64,000 nt of DNA from an uncultured Clostridium sp. Its GTDB lineage: Bacteria; Bacillota; Clostridia; TANB77; CAG-508. The position numbers and the translations under genes are program-made. This document shows positions 55,522 to 64,000 of the stretch, piece by piece. Numbering within the stretch: the stretch's first letter is position 1; the number at the start of each line of letters is the position of its first letter. Below the pieces are notes generated by a model. That model was not told the origin of the DNA, ran no database searches, and saw only the letters and a program-made list of their open reading frames with translations. The stretch is from positions 43,372 to 107,371 of the forward strand of contig CAMBEE010000006.1 of assembly GCA_945865665.1 (NCBI GenBank). Reading direction: 5' to 3'.

Positions 55522-56577
55522 ATGAAAAAATATTTTGAAAGTTTAAAAGAACCAATAAAAGAATATTTTGATATATTATCACCAGAAAAGCCAGACTTTT
55601 TAGAAGAATATATCAATATGCCAGAAATGCAAAAACAAGCAGGAATAAGTGTATCTTGTGGAACATATTATTCAAAACTATTTCCAGAAATTACACTATG
55701 GTACTCCAGTTTAGACCATAGTGTAGCAGTTGCACTAATTATATGGAACTTTACAAAAGATAAAAAACAAACACTTGCAGGATTATTCCATGATATTGCA
55801 ACACCAGCATTTAAACATGTTATAGACTTCTTAAATGGTGATTACGAAAAACAAGAATCAACAGAAGAACTAACAACAAAAATTATTAGTGAATCTAAAG
55901 AAATAATGAGTTTGTTAAATAGAGATGGTATAAAAATTGAAGAAATAAACGATTATCATAAATATCCAATTGCAGACAATGATACACCAATGCTTTCGAG
56001 TGATAGACTTGAATACACATTATCAAATGGTTTTGGAGTAAGAAAAAACTTATGGAATTTAGATGAAATAAAAGAGATATATGAAAACATAGAAACACAA
56101 AAGAATGAAGATGGAATAGAAGAGCTAGGATTTAAAGACAAAGAAATAGCTGAAAAATTTGTGAAAAATATGAGTATTTTATCTAAATCTTACATGGATA
56201 ATAAGACAAAATTATCGATGCAGTTATTAGCAGATATTATTAAAAAACTGTATGAACAAAAAATAATTACTAAAAAAGATTTATATAATTTATCTGAAAG
56301 AGAAATAATAGAGAAAATAGATAATTGCAAGTATAATGATATTGCACAAAAATTTAATGAATGGAGAAATACAGAAAGAGCATATGAAAGTGATACAGTT
56401 GTTAACAACAGATACTGTAAAGAAATAAAAACAAAAAGAAGATATATAAATCCATTGGTTAGAGATGAAAATAAATATACAAGAATAAATCAAATTTCTA
56501 AAAAAGCAAAAGAAGATATTGAAAGTTGTTTAAAATTTGAAACAAAAAAATATGCTTATTTTGATTTTGAATTTTAA
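55522..56577 (+). CDS. HD-domain phosphohydrolase-like protein
   Basis: The 351-residue protein shows the HD metal pattern: H66 (SLDHSVAVALI), H90-D91 (LAGLFHDIATPAFKHV) and a later Asp in SSDRLEYTLSNG. The LFHDIxxPAFxH block resembles SAMHD1 or dGTPase-like HD proteins, suggesting a nucleotide phosphohydrolase, but substrate cannot be read from sequence. The C-terminus is charged and helical. It overlaps the next gene region by TAATG. Confidence 0.7.
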   Translation: MKKYFESLKEPIKEYFDILSPEKPDFLEEYINMPEMQKQAGISVSCGTYYSKLFPEITLWYSSLDHSVAVALIIWNFTKDKKQTLAGLFHDIATPAFKHVIDFLNGDYEKQESTEELTTKIISESKEIMSLLNRDGIKIEEINDYHKYPIADNDTPMLSSDRLEYTLSNGFGVRKNLWNLDEIKEIYENIETQKNEDGIEELGFKDKEIAEKFVKNMSILSKSYMDNKTKLSMQLLADIIKKLYEQKIITKKDLYNLSEREIIEKIDNCKYNDIAQKFNEWRNTERAYESDTVVNNRYCKEIKTKRRYINPLVRDENKYTRINQISKKAKEDIESCLKFETKKYAYFDFEF

Positions 56578-56588
56578 TGGAGGAGAAA

Positions 56589-56882
56589 ATGCAAGATTTA
56601 CAAAATATATTCATAACTAAAAATATAGTAATTTACTTTATAATAATAAATATAATAGGATTTTTAATAATGTACATAGATAAGCAAAAAGCCAAAAAAG
56701 GGAAATGGAGAATACCAGAAAAAACACTATTTATAATAACTGCACTAGGTGGAGGTATTGGAACAATTGCTGGAATGTACACATTTAGACACAAAACACA
56801 AAAAGTTGCATTTGTTGTTGGATTTCCTGTTATAACAATTTTAGAAATAATATGTATAATATATTTTAAATTTATGAGTTAA
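56589..56882 (+). CDS. DUF1294 small membrane protein
   Basis: The 97-residue protein has two or three hydrophobic helices around the DUF1294 block MYIDKQKAKKGKWRIPE, LGGGIGTIAGMYTFRHKTQK. Function unknown. ATG 56589 is favoured, since GGAGGAG sits five bases before it; the ATG at 56577 precedes this SD. It is in an operon with the HD-domain gene. Confidence 0.85.
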   Translation: MQDLQNIFITKNIVIYFIIINIIGFLIMYIDKQKAKKGKWRIPEKTLFIITALGGGIGTIAGMYTFRHKTQKVAFVVGFPVITILEIICIIYFKFMS

Positions 56883-56984
56883 AAGTATAATGCATAATAT
56901 ATTCTAAAATTGTATGTTATAAGGATTATGTATAATACATTATGAATTTGTAGGTTTAAGAAGATTATGTATATCAAAAAATAA

Positions 56985-57031
56985 CAAAAAACTATAAAAT
57001 TGGCGATATATAGCCGTTTTATGGTTTTTTT
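56985..57031 (+). terminator. Terminator after DUF1294
   Basis: AAAAACTATAAAA..GGC pairs with GCC..TTTTATGGTTTTT, followed by more T. Loop is GATATATA. Confidence 0.75.
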
Positions 57032-57103
57032 ATAATTTGCATAAAATTCAATAAGAGTACACATAAAATAAATTAATAAAATGTAAATAATTGGAAAACG
57101 AAG

Positions 57104-57197
57104 TTATACACAACGGTATGTGCATAACTATCAAAAATAAAGGTACATTTTTGAGTTATTCACAGAGTTATCCACAGCTTCCACAGGGCATGGATAA
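57104..57197. promoter_or_regulatory. DnaA-box cluster
   Basis: Four perfect TTATNCACA boxes within 73 bases: TTATACACA (57104-57112), TTATGCACA on the minus strand (57119-57127), TTATTCACA (57156-57164) and the consensus TTATCCACA (57168-57176). A weaker TTATCCATG lies on the minus strand at 57189-57197. Very AT-rich DNA with a repeated AGATAACATAAT (57226-57237 and 57245-57256) follows. This is a DnaA-binding locus by sequence. Gene orientation does not support it as the main replication origin. Confidence 0.75.
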
Positions 57198-57345
57198 AAA
57201 TTAAATAAAATAATGTAAACAAAACAGATAACATAATACAAGAAAGATAACATAATTACAAAATAATACAAAAATATATAACAAAATGTCTTATTAATAA
57301 TATTATAATAGTAAGAAGATAAAATAGATATTTTGGGGGATAAAA

Positions 57346-57690
57346 ATGTTTAGAAAAATAAAATATATGATAGAAAAAAATTTTGAATTAAAAAGAAGTT
57401 TTGATAACAAAAAAGATATTAGAAAAGAAGAAATAAGTCAATACATTAAACAAGGTGCAGTATTAATTGATGTGCGTAGTCCACAGGAATACAGAGAAGG
57501 TCATCTTGATGGTGCAATATCAATACCTGATTATCAAATAAGAAGAGTTGTTGCAAGGCAAATTACTAATAAAGAACAATTGATAGTTGTTTATTGCTCA
57601 ACGGGACATAGGAGCCAAGAAGCACAAAGAATTTTAGAAAATATGGGATATACAAATGTGTATAATGTGTATGAGGGTATAATAATATGA
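57346..57690 (+). CDS. Rhodanese-like domain protein
   Basis: The 114-residue single-domain rhodanese has VLIDVRSPQEYREGHLDGAISIPDYQI and the active-site loop YCSTGHRS with Cys84. It can carry a persulfide or act in sulfur transfer. A short basic N-terminus precedes it. GGGGG(AT) is the SD. The DnaA-box region lies upstream. Confidence 0.88.
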   Translation: MFRKIKYMIEKNFELKRSFDNKKDIRKEEISQYIKQGAVLIDVRSPQEYREGHLDGAISIPDYQIRRVVARQITNKEQLIVVYCSTGHRSQEAQRILENMGYTNVYNVYEGIII

Positions 57691-57694
57691 AAAT

Positions 57695-57723
57695 CCCCAT
57701 AATGCGCATTGCACATTATGGGG
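57695..57723. terminator. Hairpin between converging genes
   Basis: CCCCATAATG and CATTATGGGG form a strong stem. T-runs are short, so it is a weak bidirectional terminator. Confidence 0.5.
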
Positions 57724-57729
57724 TAAGCA

Positions 57730-58575
57730 TTAATTATCTTTTTCTTCGTAACTATCGATTGAAAAAAAAGAATACGTATTGATTTTTGCTTCGTCAGAGA
57801 AAAAATTTGGTGCTAAATCATTAATTTTAAAAATGTTAGTAGAATTAGTGTATATTGGTAATAATTCTGTATCTATAAAACCAATAAAATCACCATCTTT
57901 GATTATAACAGAAAAAGATGCTAAGGTATCTTCTGTTGTCGTTATTTTAACACCGTCCGTATAACAGTTAAATCCAATATTGGATTTTGACCGAGAATAC
58001 AATGAAGAATCTAAAGGTGAGTCACCATACACAAATTTGCTGGTAATACTCAAAAATGTTATTTTTGAATCTTCCGGATAATCTGATAAATCATCTAATG
58101 ATAATACCTTTTTTTCTCCTGCAACCAATTCGATTGGTCCATAATTATTTGTAGATAATGATGAACTATCACTACTTACGTTTAGTTCAAAATTGATATA
58201 GCATGAAACAGGAGAAAGAAATTCTACTGTTTTATCATTGTATTTATATGCTATATTGCATGATATAAGGGTTTTTTCATCTTCTTTTTTGGAAGATTCT
58301 GAATCTTTATCATTTGATTTTTCTTCAATAATAGCTTTTGCAGATGCTTTAACTAATTCATCTTCAATTTTTTCTATCATAGTAGGAACCAAAGCAAAGC
58401 TTAATAACATGTTTACTAAAATAGATGTAATAAAAGAAATACCAAAAATTGTAAAAAGACTATATCCATCCCTTGTTTCTTTTTCAGTATTATTAGTTTC
58501 ATCTGTAGTAATAGATTCTGGATTTACCTCCCGTAATTTTTCCTCATCATTTTGTAAATTTTTTTCTTCATTCAT
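57730..58575 (-). CDS. Hypothetical single-pass membrane protein
   Basis: The 281-residue protein has an acidic N-terminal tail (1-38), one membrane helix (about 40-66: LFTIFGISFITSILVNMLL) and a 200-residue C-terminal domain rich in Ser and Asp with beta-like pattern (ISCNIAYKYNDKTVEF, YINFELNVSSDSSS). I do not recognise a family. AAGGAGGAC is a strong SD. Confidence 0.6.
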   Translation of the reverse strand: MNEEKNLQNDEEKLREVNPESITTDETNNTEKETRDGYSLFTIFGISFITSILVNMLLSFALVPTMIEKIEDELVKASAKAIIEEKSNDKDSESSKKEDEKTLISCNIAYKYNDKTVEFLSPVSCYINFELNVSSDSSSLSTNNYGPIELVAGEKKVLSLDDLSDYPEDSKITFLSITSKFVYGDSPLDSSLYSRSKSNIGFNCYTDGVKITTTEDTLASFSVIIKDGDFIGFIDTELLPIYTNSTNIFKINDLAPNFFSDEAKINTYSFFSIDSYEEKDN

Positions 58576-58780
58576 TTGAATGTCCTCCTTTTATACAGTA
58601 GTATTTACTAATAATAAAATAATACTACAATTTACATAAAATGTCAAATAAACAAACTAATTTTCTATATAATCTATTGTGATTTTATTAAACTTATGTT
58701 AAAATATGAACAAAAGTTAATAAAGAACGGAACTTAGTAATTCAAAATGTTTAATAAACAGAAAAACATAGGGAGGAAAA

Positions 58781-60592
58781 ATGAATAAAAGACAAGAACA
58801 TATAAGAAACTTCAGCATAATAGCACACATAGACCACGGAAAATCAACACTAGCAGACAGAATGATAGAAATGACAGGAGTACTATCAAAAAGAGAAATG
58901 GAAAGTCAAGTGTTAGACAACATGGAAATAGAAAAAGAAAGAGGAATCACAATAAAATCACAAGCAGTAAGAATGATATACAAAGCAAAAAATGGTGAAG
59001 AATACGAATTCAATTTGATAGATACGCCAGGTCATGTAGACTTCAACTACGAAGTATCAAGAAGTTTAGCAGCATGTGATGGAGCAATACTAGTAGTAGA
59101 CTCAAGCCAAGGAGTTGAAGCACAAACTTTAGCAAATGTATATCTAGCAATAGACAATAATCTAGAAATATTGCCAGTAATAAATAAAATAGATTTACCA
59201 AATGCAAGACCAGACGAAGTAAAAAAAGAAATTGAAGATATAATAGGAATACCAGCAGAAGATGCACCATGTATATCTGCAAAATCAGGATTAAATGTAG
59301 AAGAAGTTTTAGAAAGAATTGTAACAGACTTGCCTGCACCAAAAGGTGACGAAAATGCTAAAACAACTTGTTTAATATTTGATTCATACTATGACAATTA
59401 TAAAGGTGCAGTAGCATATGTAAGAGTAATGGACGGAAAAGTCAAAGCAGGTGACGAAATAAGACTAATGGCAACAAACAAAGTATATACAGTTGCAGAA
59501 GTAGGATATTTTGTGCCAGGGTCATACATGCCATCAAAAGAAATTAAAGCAGGAGAAGTTGGATATATTGCAGCAAGTATAAAAAGTCTATCAGACATAC
59601 ATGTAGGAGACACAGTAACTTTAAACGACAACCCAGCGGACAAGCCATTAAAAGGATACAAAAAAGTAACACCAATGGTATATTGTGGACTTTATCCAAT
59701 AGATGGAAGTGAATACGAAAACTTAAAAGTGGCTTTAGAAAAACTTCAATTAAATGATGCTGCGCTAGAATATGAACCAGAAACATCAGCAGCACTAGGG
59801 TTTGGATTTAGATGTGGATTTTTAGGACTACTTCACCTAGAAATAATTGAAGAAAGACTAGACAGAGAATTTGACTTAGGATTAATTACAACAGCTCCAT
59901 CAGTTATATACAAAGTTCACAAAACAACAGGAGAAGTTGAAGAAATATATAATCCAACAGAATTACCAACACCACAAGAAATATCATATATAGAAGAACC
60001 ATTTGTAACAGCAAACATACTAACACCAAAGGAATATGTCGGAAATATCATGGAAATATGTCAAAACAGACGTGGAGTTTATATAGACATGAAATACCTT
60101 GATGAAAATAGAGTAACACTAGTATATGAAATGCCATTAAATGAAATAATATATGACTTTTTTGATAACCTAAAATCAAAAACAAAAGGATATGCATCAT
60201 TTGACTATGAATTCAAAGAATACAGAAGGTCAAATTTAGTAAAACTAGACATTCATATAAATGGTGAACCAGTTGATGCACTTTCATTTATAGTACACAA
60301 AGATAGTGCATATACAAGAGGAAAGAAAATGGTAGAAAAACTAAAAAATGTTATACCCAGAAAATTATTTACAATACCAATTCAAGCAGTAATTGGTGGA
60401 CAAATTATAGCAAGAGAAACAATATCAGCAATGAGAAAAGATGTACTTGCAAAATGCTATGGTGGAGATGTAACAAGAAAGAAAAAACTTCTTGAAAAAC
60501 AAAAAAGAGGTAAAAAGAAAATGCGTGAAATTGGTAATGTAGAAGTACCACAGGAAGCATTTTTATCAGTGCTTAAATTAGATGATGAATAA
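58781..60592 (+). CDS. lepA: Elongation factor 4 (LepA)
   Basis: The 603-residue translational GTPase has [10 protein letters not shown] (G1), RGITIKSQ (G2), DTPGHVDF (G3), NKIDLP (G4) and the LepA-specific C-terminal domain ([48 protein letters not shown]). It binds stalled or initiating ribosomes. Length is typical. SD is GGGAGGA. A palindromic repeat follows. Confidence 0.97.
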   Translation: MNKRQEHIRNFSIIAHIDHGKSTLADRMIEMTGVLSKREMESQVLDNMEIEKERGITIKSQAVRMIYKAKNGEEYEFNLIDTPGHVDFNYEVSRSLAACDGAILVVDSSQGVEAQTLANVYLAIDNNLEILPVINKIDLPNARPDEVKKEIEDIIGIPAEDAPCISAKSGLNVEEVLERIVTDLPAPKGDENAKTTCLIFDSYYDNYKGAVAYVRVMDGKVKAGDEIRLMATNKVYTVAEVGYFVPGSYMPSKEIKAGEVGYIAASIKSLSDIHVGDTVTLNDNPADKPLKGYKKVTPMVYCGLYPIDGSEYENLKVALEKLQLNDAALEYEPETSAALGFGFRCGFLGLLHLEIIEERLDREFDLGLITTAPSVIYKVHKTTGEVEEIYNPTELPTPQEISYIEEPFVTANILTPKEYVGNIMEICQNRRGVYIDMKYLDENRVTLVYEMPLNEIIYDFFDNLKSKTKGYASFDYEFKEYRRSNLVKLDIHINGEPVDALSFIVHKDSAYTRGKKMVEKLKNVIPRKLFTIPIQAVIGGQIIARETISAMRKDVLAKCYGGDVTRKKKLLEKQKRGKKKMREIGNVEVPQEAFLSVLKLDDE

Positions 60593-60645
60593 AATGTCCT
60601 TTTGGGGACGGTTCTGTTTGGGACATCGGTTCCAAAAGAGACATT
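60591..60645 (+). repeat. GGGACGGTTC repeat / lepA terminator
   Basis: AAAATGTCC, TTTTGGGGACGGTTCTG, GGGACATCGGTTCC, AAAAGAGACATTT. Nearly identical to 27067 and 40092. The outer stem could terminate lepA. Confidence 0.65.
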
Positions 60646-60685
60646 TGACAGACAAAATTTTTGAAAAAATTTTGAATGACGATGA
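60645..60685 (+). repeat. Short hairpin repeat before rlmB
   Basis: TTGACAGAC, AAAATTTTT-GAA-AAAATTTT and GAATGACGATGA, then a purine-rich tail up to rlmB. Same family as the copies in the ribosomal operon, over 34 kb away. Confidence 0.65.
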
Positions 60686-60707
60686 GAGAACGGAGTGAAC
60701 GAAAGTA

Positions 60708-61529
60708 ATGAAAAATAATTATAATCAAAAAAATAATAAAAAAATTCAAAAAGAAAATTATGAAAAAAAAGAAGAAAAAAATTATGATGACCAAGTAGAA
60801 GGAAGAAATTCAGTATTAGAGCTATTAGAAAGTGGAAAAGACATAAATAAAATATTTATAACAAAAGGAGAAAAACATGGTTCTATAAATAAAATAATAG
60901 CAATTGCAAAAGAAAAAGGAATAATAATAGTAGAAAAAGACAAAAGGCAAATGGACGAAATGGCACAAAATCAAAATTACCAAGGAGTCATTGCAATAGT
61001 GCCACCATTTGAATATTGTGAAATTGAGGACATCATAGATTACGCAAAAGAAAAAAATGAAGACCCATTTGTATTAATTTTAGATGGAATAGAAGACCCA
61101 CACAATTTAGGCTCAATAATAAGAACTGCAGAAACAGCAGGAGTTCATGGAGTAATAATACCAAAAAGAAGAGCAGCAGCAGTAAATAGTACAGTAAACA
61201 AAACATCAGCAGGAGCAGTAGAACATATGCATATTGCAAGAGTAACAAATATTTCTGATGCAATTCAAAAACTAAAAGATGCAGGACTATGGATATGTGG
61301 AACAGACATAAATACAGAAAAATATTATTATAATCAAGATTTAACAGGACCATTGGGTATTGTTATAGGAAATGAAGGAAGCGGAATGAGTGACAAAGTA
61401 AGAAAAAATTGTGACTTTTTAGTAAAAATTCCTATGAAAGGAAAAGTAACATCATTAAATGCCTCAGTGTCAACTGGAATTGTAGTATATGAAGCAGTTG
61501 AACAAAAATTAAGAAAAACTATTGAATAA
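60708..61529 (+). CDS. rlmB: 23S rRNA 2'-O-ribose methyltransferase (TrmH/RlmB type)
   Basis: The 273-residue SPOUT methyltransferase has a Lys/Asn-rich N-tail, then VEGRNSVLELLESGKDINKIFI (substrate-binding domain), DGIEDPHNLGSIIRTAETAG (motif 1), GPLGIVIGNEGSGMS (motif 2) and PMKGKVTSLNASVSTGI (motif 3, trefoil knot). It most likely methylates G2251 of 23S rRNA, although paralogues act on tRNA. The SD is weak and the start is the first ATG after the repeat. Confidence 0.88.
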   Translation: MKNNYNQKNNKKIQKENYEKKEEKNYDDQVEGRNSVLELLESGKDINKIFITKGEKHGSINKIIAIAKEKGIIIVEKDKRQMDEMAQNQNYQGVIAIVPPFEYCEIEDIIDYAKEKNEDPFVLILDGIEDPHNLGSIIRTAETAGVHGVIIPKRRAAAVNSTVNKTSAGAVEHMHIARVTNISDAIQKLKDAGLWICGTDINTEKYYYNQDLTGPLGIVIGNEGSGMSDKVRKNCDFLVKIPMKGKVTSLNASVSTGIVVYEAVEQKLRKTIE

Positions 61530-61590
61530 AAAACCAAAAAAATATATAATAAAAATATACTAAAATTAGTATATAGGAGGAAAATTAAAG

Positions 61591-63450
61591 ATGAATATGA
61601 TGGCAAGAAAAACAAGAATAGCAATGATAACAGTTGTAATTTCATTATTAGTTATCACTATAATAGGAATATTAGTTTTTTTATACTTAGAAACAGATGC
61701 ATTTAAAACAAATGAAACATTATTTACAAAATATCTAGCGCAGAATTTTGAAGAACTTGATAATCTAAAAAATAACAGCAATTCAACAACAAAAAGCCTA
61801 CTGGAAAATAGTAAATATACATCAAAAATAGATGGACAAATAGAATATATAGAAAATAAAGACACAAGTGACGAAAATAAAAACAGCAGTGTAAATAACA
61901 TCAAGTTAAAAATCAACGTGCAAAAAGACAATCAAAATAAATATAAATATTATGATATGGCCATCCAAAATGAAAACGAAAAATTGCTTGGAGTAGAATA
62001 TATTAAAACACAAGGAACACAGGGAATTAGATTAAATGGAATACAACAATTTGTTTCAACTCAAAATGAAGAAAATGAAATTTTGAAAGAATTTAATATT
62101 AAAACAATAGACAAATTGACATCAAGCATAGATATAGACTCAATAATAAGTTTTTCGGAAGAAGAAAAACAAACAATAAAAAACAATTATATGAATATAT
62201 TAAAAAGCAATATATCAAAAGACAAATATCATAAGCAATCAAAGGCACTAATAACGGTAAATAATAAAGATATACAAACAAATGCATATTATATTAGTAT
62301 GACATTAGAAGAATATAATAATTTATATGTTAAAATGTTACAGCAGTTAGAAAAGGATGAAATTTTATTAGCAAAAATTGATGCAATAGAAGAACAATTA
62401 AAAGAATATAATGTTGAAGAAAATTTGAAAGATAAAATTATAGAAAAAATAAATGAAAAAATAAAAAACATTCAAGATAATAACATAGGAAACGATGAAG
62501 TAAAAATAACAGTATATGAAAATAATGGAAAAACTGTGAGAACTTCAATAGAAAATGGTACAGACAAACTAGCTTTAGATTTTTATAATGAAGCATCAAT
62601 GAAAATTACACAAACAAAAATGGAAGATGTGGTCAAAGAAAAAACAATCAAAATTGAAAAACAAAAAAAAGACACGCAAATCAATACAATGATAGAATAT
62701 TCTAACTCAGAAGAAAATCAAGAAAAATATAATATAACACTAAACTATGAAGAAACAAATCAAAATAATAATATACAAAAAAATGTAGAACTATCAATAT
62801 CAAATGATAAAAATCAAGCAAATTTGAAAATAAATGATACTATTAATATAGTAGACGAATTTGAAAATGAAATTACATTAAATGAAGATAATGTAAATAT
62901 AGACGAACTAGAAGATGAACAAAAAAGTTCAATTTCAGAAATATTAAACGAAAATTATAAAACTCAATTATCAAATGTTCAATCTGTTGCAAACATTAAT
63001 GATTATAAAAGAATGTTACAAAATTTAGGAATTATTAAAAATGATGCAGTAGAACTTCCAAGTGAGGGAGAAATTACAGACACTGAAAGAAAAAGGTTTA
63101 ATTCACAATTTGAATTTTTTGCAAGTGAAAATTTAACTTCAAATAATATAACTGAATTGCTGAATACAGCAACAAATAATTTAGGAGATATTAAAGTTGT
63201 ATTAAAAGATGGAAATATTGAAGACTTGGATGCAGATAAGCTAAAATCTTCAAATGATTCATATGAGTATAAAAAAAGTATATCAGAAATACTTCTATAT
63301 ATAAAACGTAATTCTAATAACGAAGAAAAGTCCAAAAATCTAAATGAGTATTTGAAAGATGAAAATAATAATAAGTATACAGTTTCTATAGAATATGATA
63401 ATGATGGACTTACTAGTTTGATAAGAGCAAAATTACAAGACGAAAATTAA
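61591..63450 (+). CDS. Membrane-anchored hypothetical protein
   Basis: The 619-residue protein has an N-terminal anchor (IAMITVVISLLVITIIGILVFLY, about 10-32) and a large Asn/Lys/Glu-rich extracytoplasmic domain with many predicted strands (KINVQKDNQNKYKYYDM, VKITVYENNGKTVRTS). I recognise no family. A strong GGAGG precedes the start. It may be a surface lipoprotein-like or cell-wall-facing protein; I cannot say more. Confidence 0.6.
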   Translation: MNMMARKTRIAMITVVISLLVITIIGILVFLYLETDAFKTNETLFTKYLAQNFEELDNLKNNSNSTTKSLLENSKYTSKIDGQIEYIENKDTSDENKNSSVNNIKLKINVQKDNQNKYKYYDMAIQNENEKLLGVEYIKTQGTQGIRLNGIQQFVSTQNEENEILKEFNIKTIDKLTSSIDIDSIISFSEEEKQTIKNNYMNILKSNISKDKYHKQSKALITVNNKDIQTNAYYISMTLEEYNNLYVKMLQQLEKDEILLAKIDAIEEQLKEYNVEENLKDKIIEKINEKIKNIQDNNIGNDEVKITVYENNGKTVRTSIENGTDKLALDFYNEASMKITQTKMEDVVKEKTIKIEKQKKDTQINTMIEYSNSEENQEKYNITLNYEETNQNNNIQKNVELSISNDKNQANLKINDTINIVDEFENEITLNEDNVNIDELEDEQKSSISEILNENYKTQLSNVQSVANINDYKRMLQNLGIIKNDAVELPSEGEITDTERKRFNSQFEFFASENLTSNNITELLNTATNNLGDIKVVLKDGNIEDLDADKLKSSNDSYEYKKSISEILLYIKRNSNNEEKSKNLNEYLKDENNNKYTVSIEYDNDGLTSLIRAKLQDEN

Positions 63451-63473
63451 AAAGTGGGCATTTGTCCACTTTT
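63449..63473 (+). terminator. Terminator after the anchored protein
   Basis: AAAAGTGG-GCATTTG-TCCACTTTTA, an 8-bp stem (with one wobble) right behind the stop codon. Confidence 0.75.
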
Positions 63474-63487
63474 ATTGTATTATAGAA

Positions 63488-63607
63488 GTTACAGTTCACA
63501 GATTTAGAAAATTTTTGTGTGCAAGTTGCCACTTTAAGGGTTATATATATTTGATATTGTATTCGTTTGAATTTTTAGATTTTTTTTTTCTAAAGCTGTG
63601 AACTGTG
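63488..63607. mobile_element. MITE-like palindromic element, internally deleted copy 3
   Basis: It starts GTTACAGTTCACAG and ends near AAGCTGTGAACTGTG. It keeps about 80 bases of the left arm (GTGTGCAAGTTGCCAC, TTGATATTGTAT) and about 35 of the right arm; the middle 340 bases are missing. Flanking 8-mers TTATAGAA and ATATGGAA match only in part. Confidence 0.65.
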
Positions 63608-63647
63608 ATATGGAAAAAAATACCAGAAAAAATATATGAAAAAGGTA

Positions 63648-63676
63648 TTGACATTCATTTAAAATGGTGATAAACT
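63648..63676 (+). promoter_or_regulatory. Upstream rRNA promoter candidate (P1)
   Basis: TTGACA (63648-63653), 17 bases, TAAACT (63671-63676). The first of two tandem promoters. Confidence 0.55.
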
Positions 63677-63806
63677 AATATCCAGTTCACGAGTTTTTGC
63701 AAAAATAAAAACAAATGAACACAGTACGTTTTTTGGGGTAAAAAAGTTAGAAATAATAATGCCAAAAACTGTCAAAAAACTTTTTTAAAAAAATTTTAAA
63801 AAAGTG

Positions 63807-63835
63807 TTGACAAAGATAAAAACATATTGTATAAT
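63807..63835 (+). promoter_or_regulatory. rRNA operon promoter (P2)
   Basis: Perfect TTGACA (63807-63812) and TATAAT (63830-63835) with 17-base spacing, preceded by an A/T-rich UP-like stretch (63778-63803). Confidence 0.85.
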
Positions 63836-63990
63836 ACAAATCGTTCACCGCAAGGGAGAACAAAAAGTACATTGAAAAGTAAACAGTAAATCCTTTAGAG
63901 AATAAACCGAAACGGTATGATTTTTAAACCTAAAAATCAGTACCGAAAAGTAAAATTTTTTAAAAGTTTTTAATTCAATAAAAAGCAAGA
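63836..63990 (+). promoter_or_regulatory. rRNA leader
   Basis: About 155 transcribed bases without an ORF, containing AGTACATTGAAAAGTAAACAG, the ATTGAAAA-type block common in rRNA leaders and spacers of Firmicutes, and a hairpin around 63908-63950 (GGTATGATTTTTA with TAAAAATCAGTACC). Confidence 0.6.
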
Positions 63991-64000
63991 AGTTTAAGAG
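63991..64000 (+). rRNA. rrs: 16S rRNA, first bases only
   Basis: The window ends in AGTTTAAGAG. In 16S genes the 5' end reads (T)TTAAGAG directly before TTTGATCCTGGCTCAG. With the tandem promoters and leader ahead, this is most likely the start of a 16S gene cut off by the window edge. Ten bases alone would not be proof. Confidence 0.6.

Noticed and set aside
57104..57256. Main chromosomal replication origin (oriC)
   Set aside because: DnaA boxes and AT-rich DNA are present, but dnaA, dnaN, recF, gyrB or rpmH are not nearby and the genes do not diverge from the site. Kept as a DnaA-box cluster only.

Overview
The window is AT-rich DNA from a spore-forming, low-GC Gram-positive bacterium, most likely an uncultured Clostridia species. 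This rests on a PolC-type replicative polymerase, the spore genes gpr and ytxC, zinc-type S14 and S4, strong purine-rich Shine-Dalgarno (SD) sites, frequent TTG/GTG starts, and prepilin-like surface proteins of the ITLVAL type. Nearly all genes lie on the + strand. The host association is suggested only by an M60 (mucin-peptidase type) metalloprotease.

Layout. 1-9.2 kb: a truncated P-loop/Asp23-like gene, plsC, typA, a tRNA wobble-uridine pair (trmR and a U32-family trhP) split by an antisense RelA/SpoT-type gene, a DUF4364 gene and ldh. 9.2-27.1 kb: the S10-spc-alpha ribosomal superoperon (rpsJ to rplQ) with secY, adk, map, infA and rpoA. rpmD is absent, an unfamiliar small ORF lies between rplW and rplB, and many intercistronic hairpins are present. 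27.1-30.1 kb: an XRE-type regulator divergent from two surface proteins sharing an F5/8-like repeat. 30.2-35.2 kb: gpr, ytxC, a GH57/DUF1957 glucan enzyme and its DUF4912 neighbour. 35.4-38.1 kb: a secreted M60 peptidase with dockerin-like repeats. 38.2-45.7 kb: rpsB-tsf-pyrH-frr-ispA-uppS-cdsA-rseP (translation, UMP kinase, isoprenoid and phospholipid synthesis, site-2 protease), with rseP broken by one base. 45.8-50.4 kb: a DUF5050 protein, a second XRE/prepilin-like module (also with a frameshift) and an orphan HipA-like kinase. 50.5-57.7 kb: polC with a doubled OB domain, an HD-domain protein, a DUF1294 protein, a tight DnaA-box cluster and a rhodanese. 57.7-64 kb: a membrane protein, lepA, rlmB, an anchored unknown protein, and tandem promoters leading into what looks like the first bases of a 16S rRNA gene at the right edge.

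Non-coding repeats are the most unusual part. A palindromic 460-470 bp MITE-like element is present twice with perfect 8-bp target duplications (one inside the loop of the ldh terminator), plus one internally deleted relative. A separate family of about 125-nt hairpins with compensatory changes is seen in this window only inside the ribosomal operon. Several shorter palindromic families sit next to Shine-Dalgarno sites or double as terminators. No CRISPR array, tRNA gene, transposase gene or prophage was recognised.
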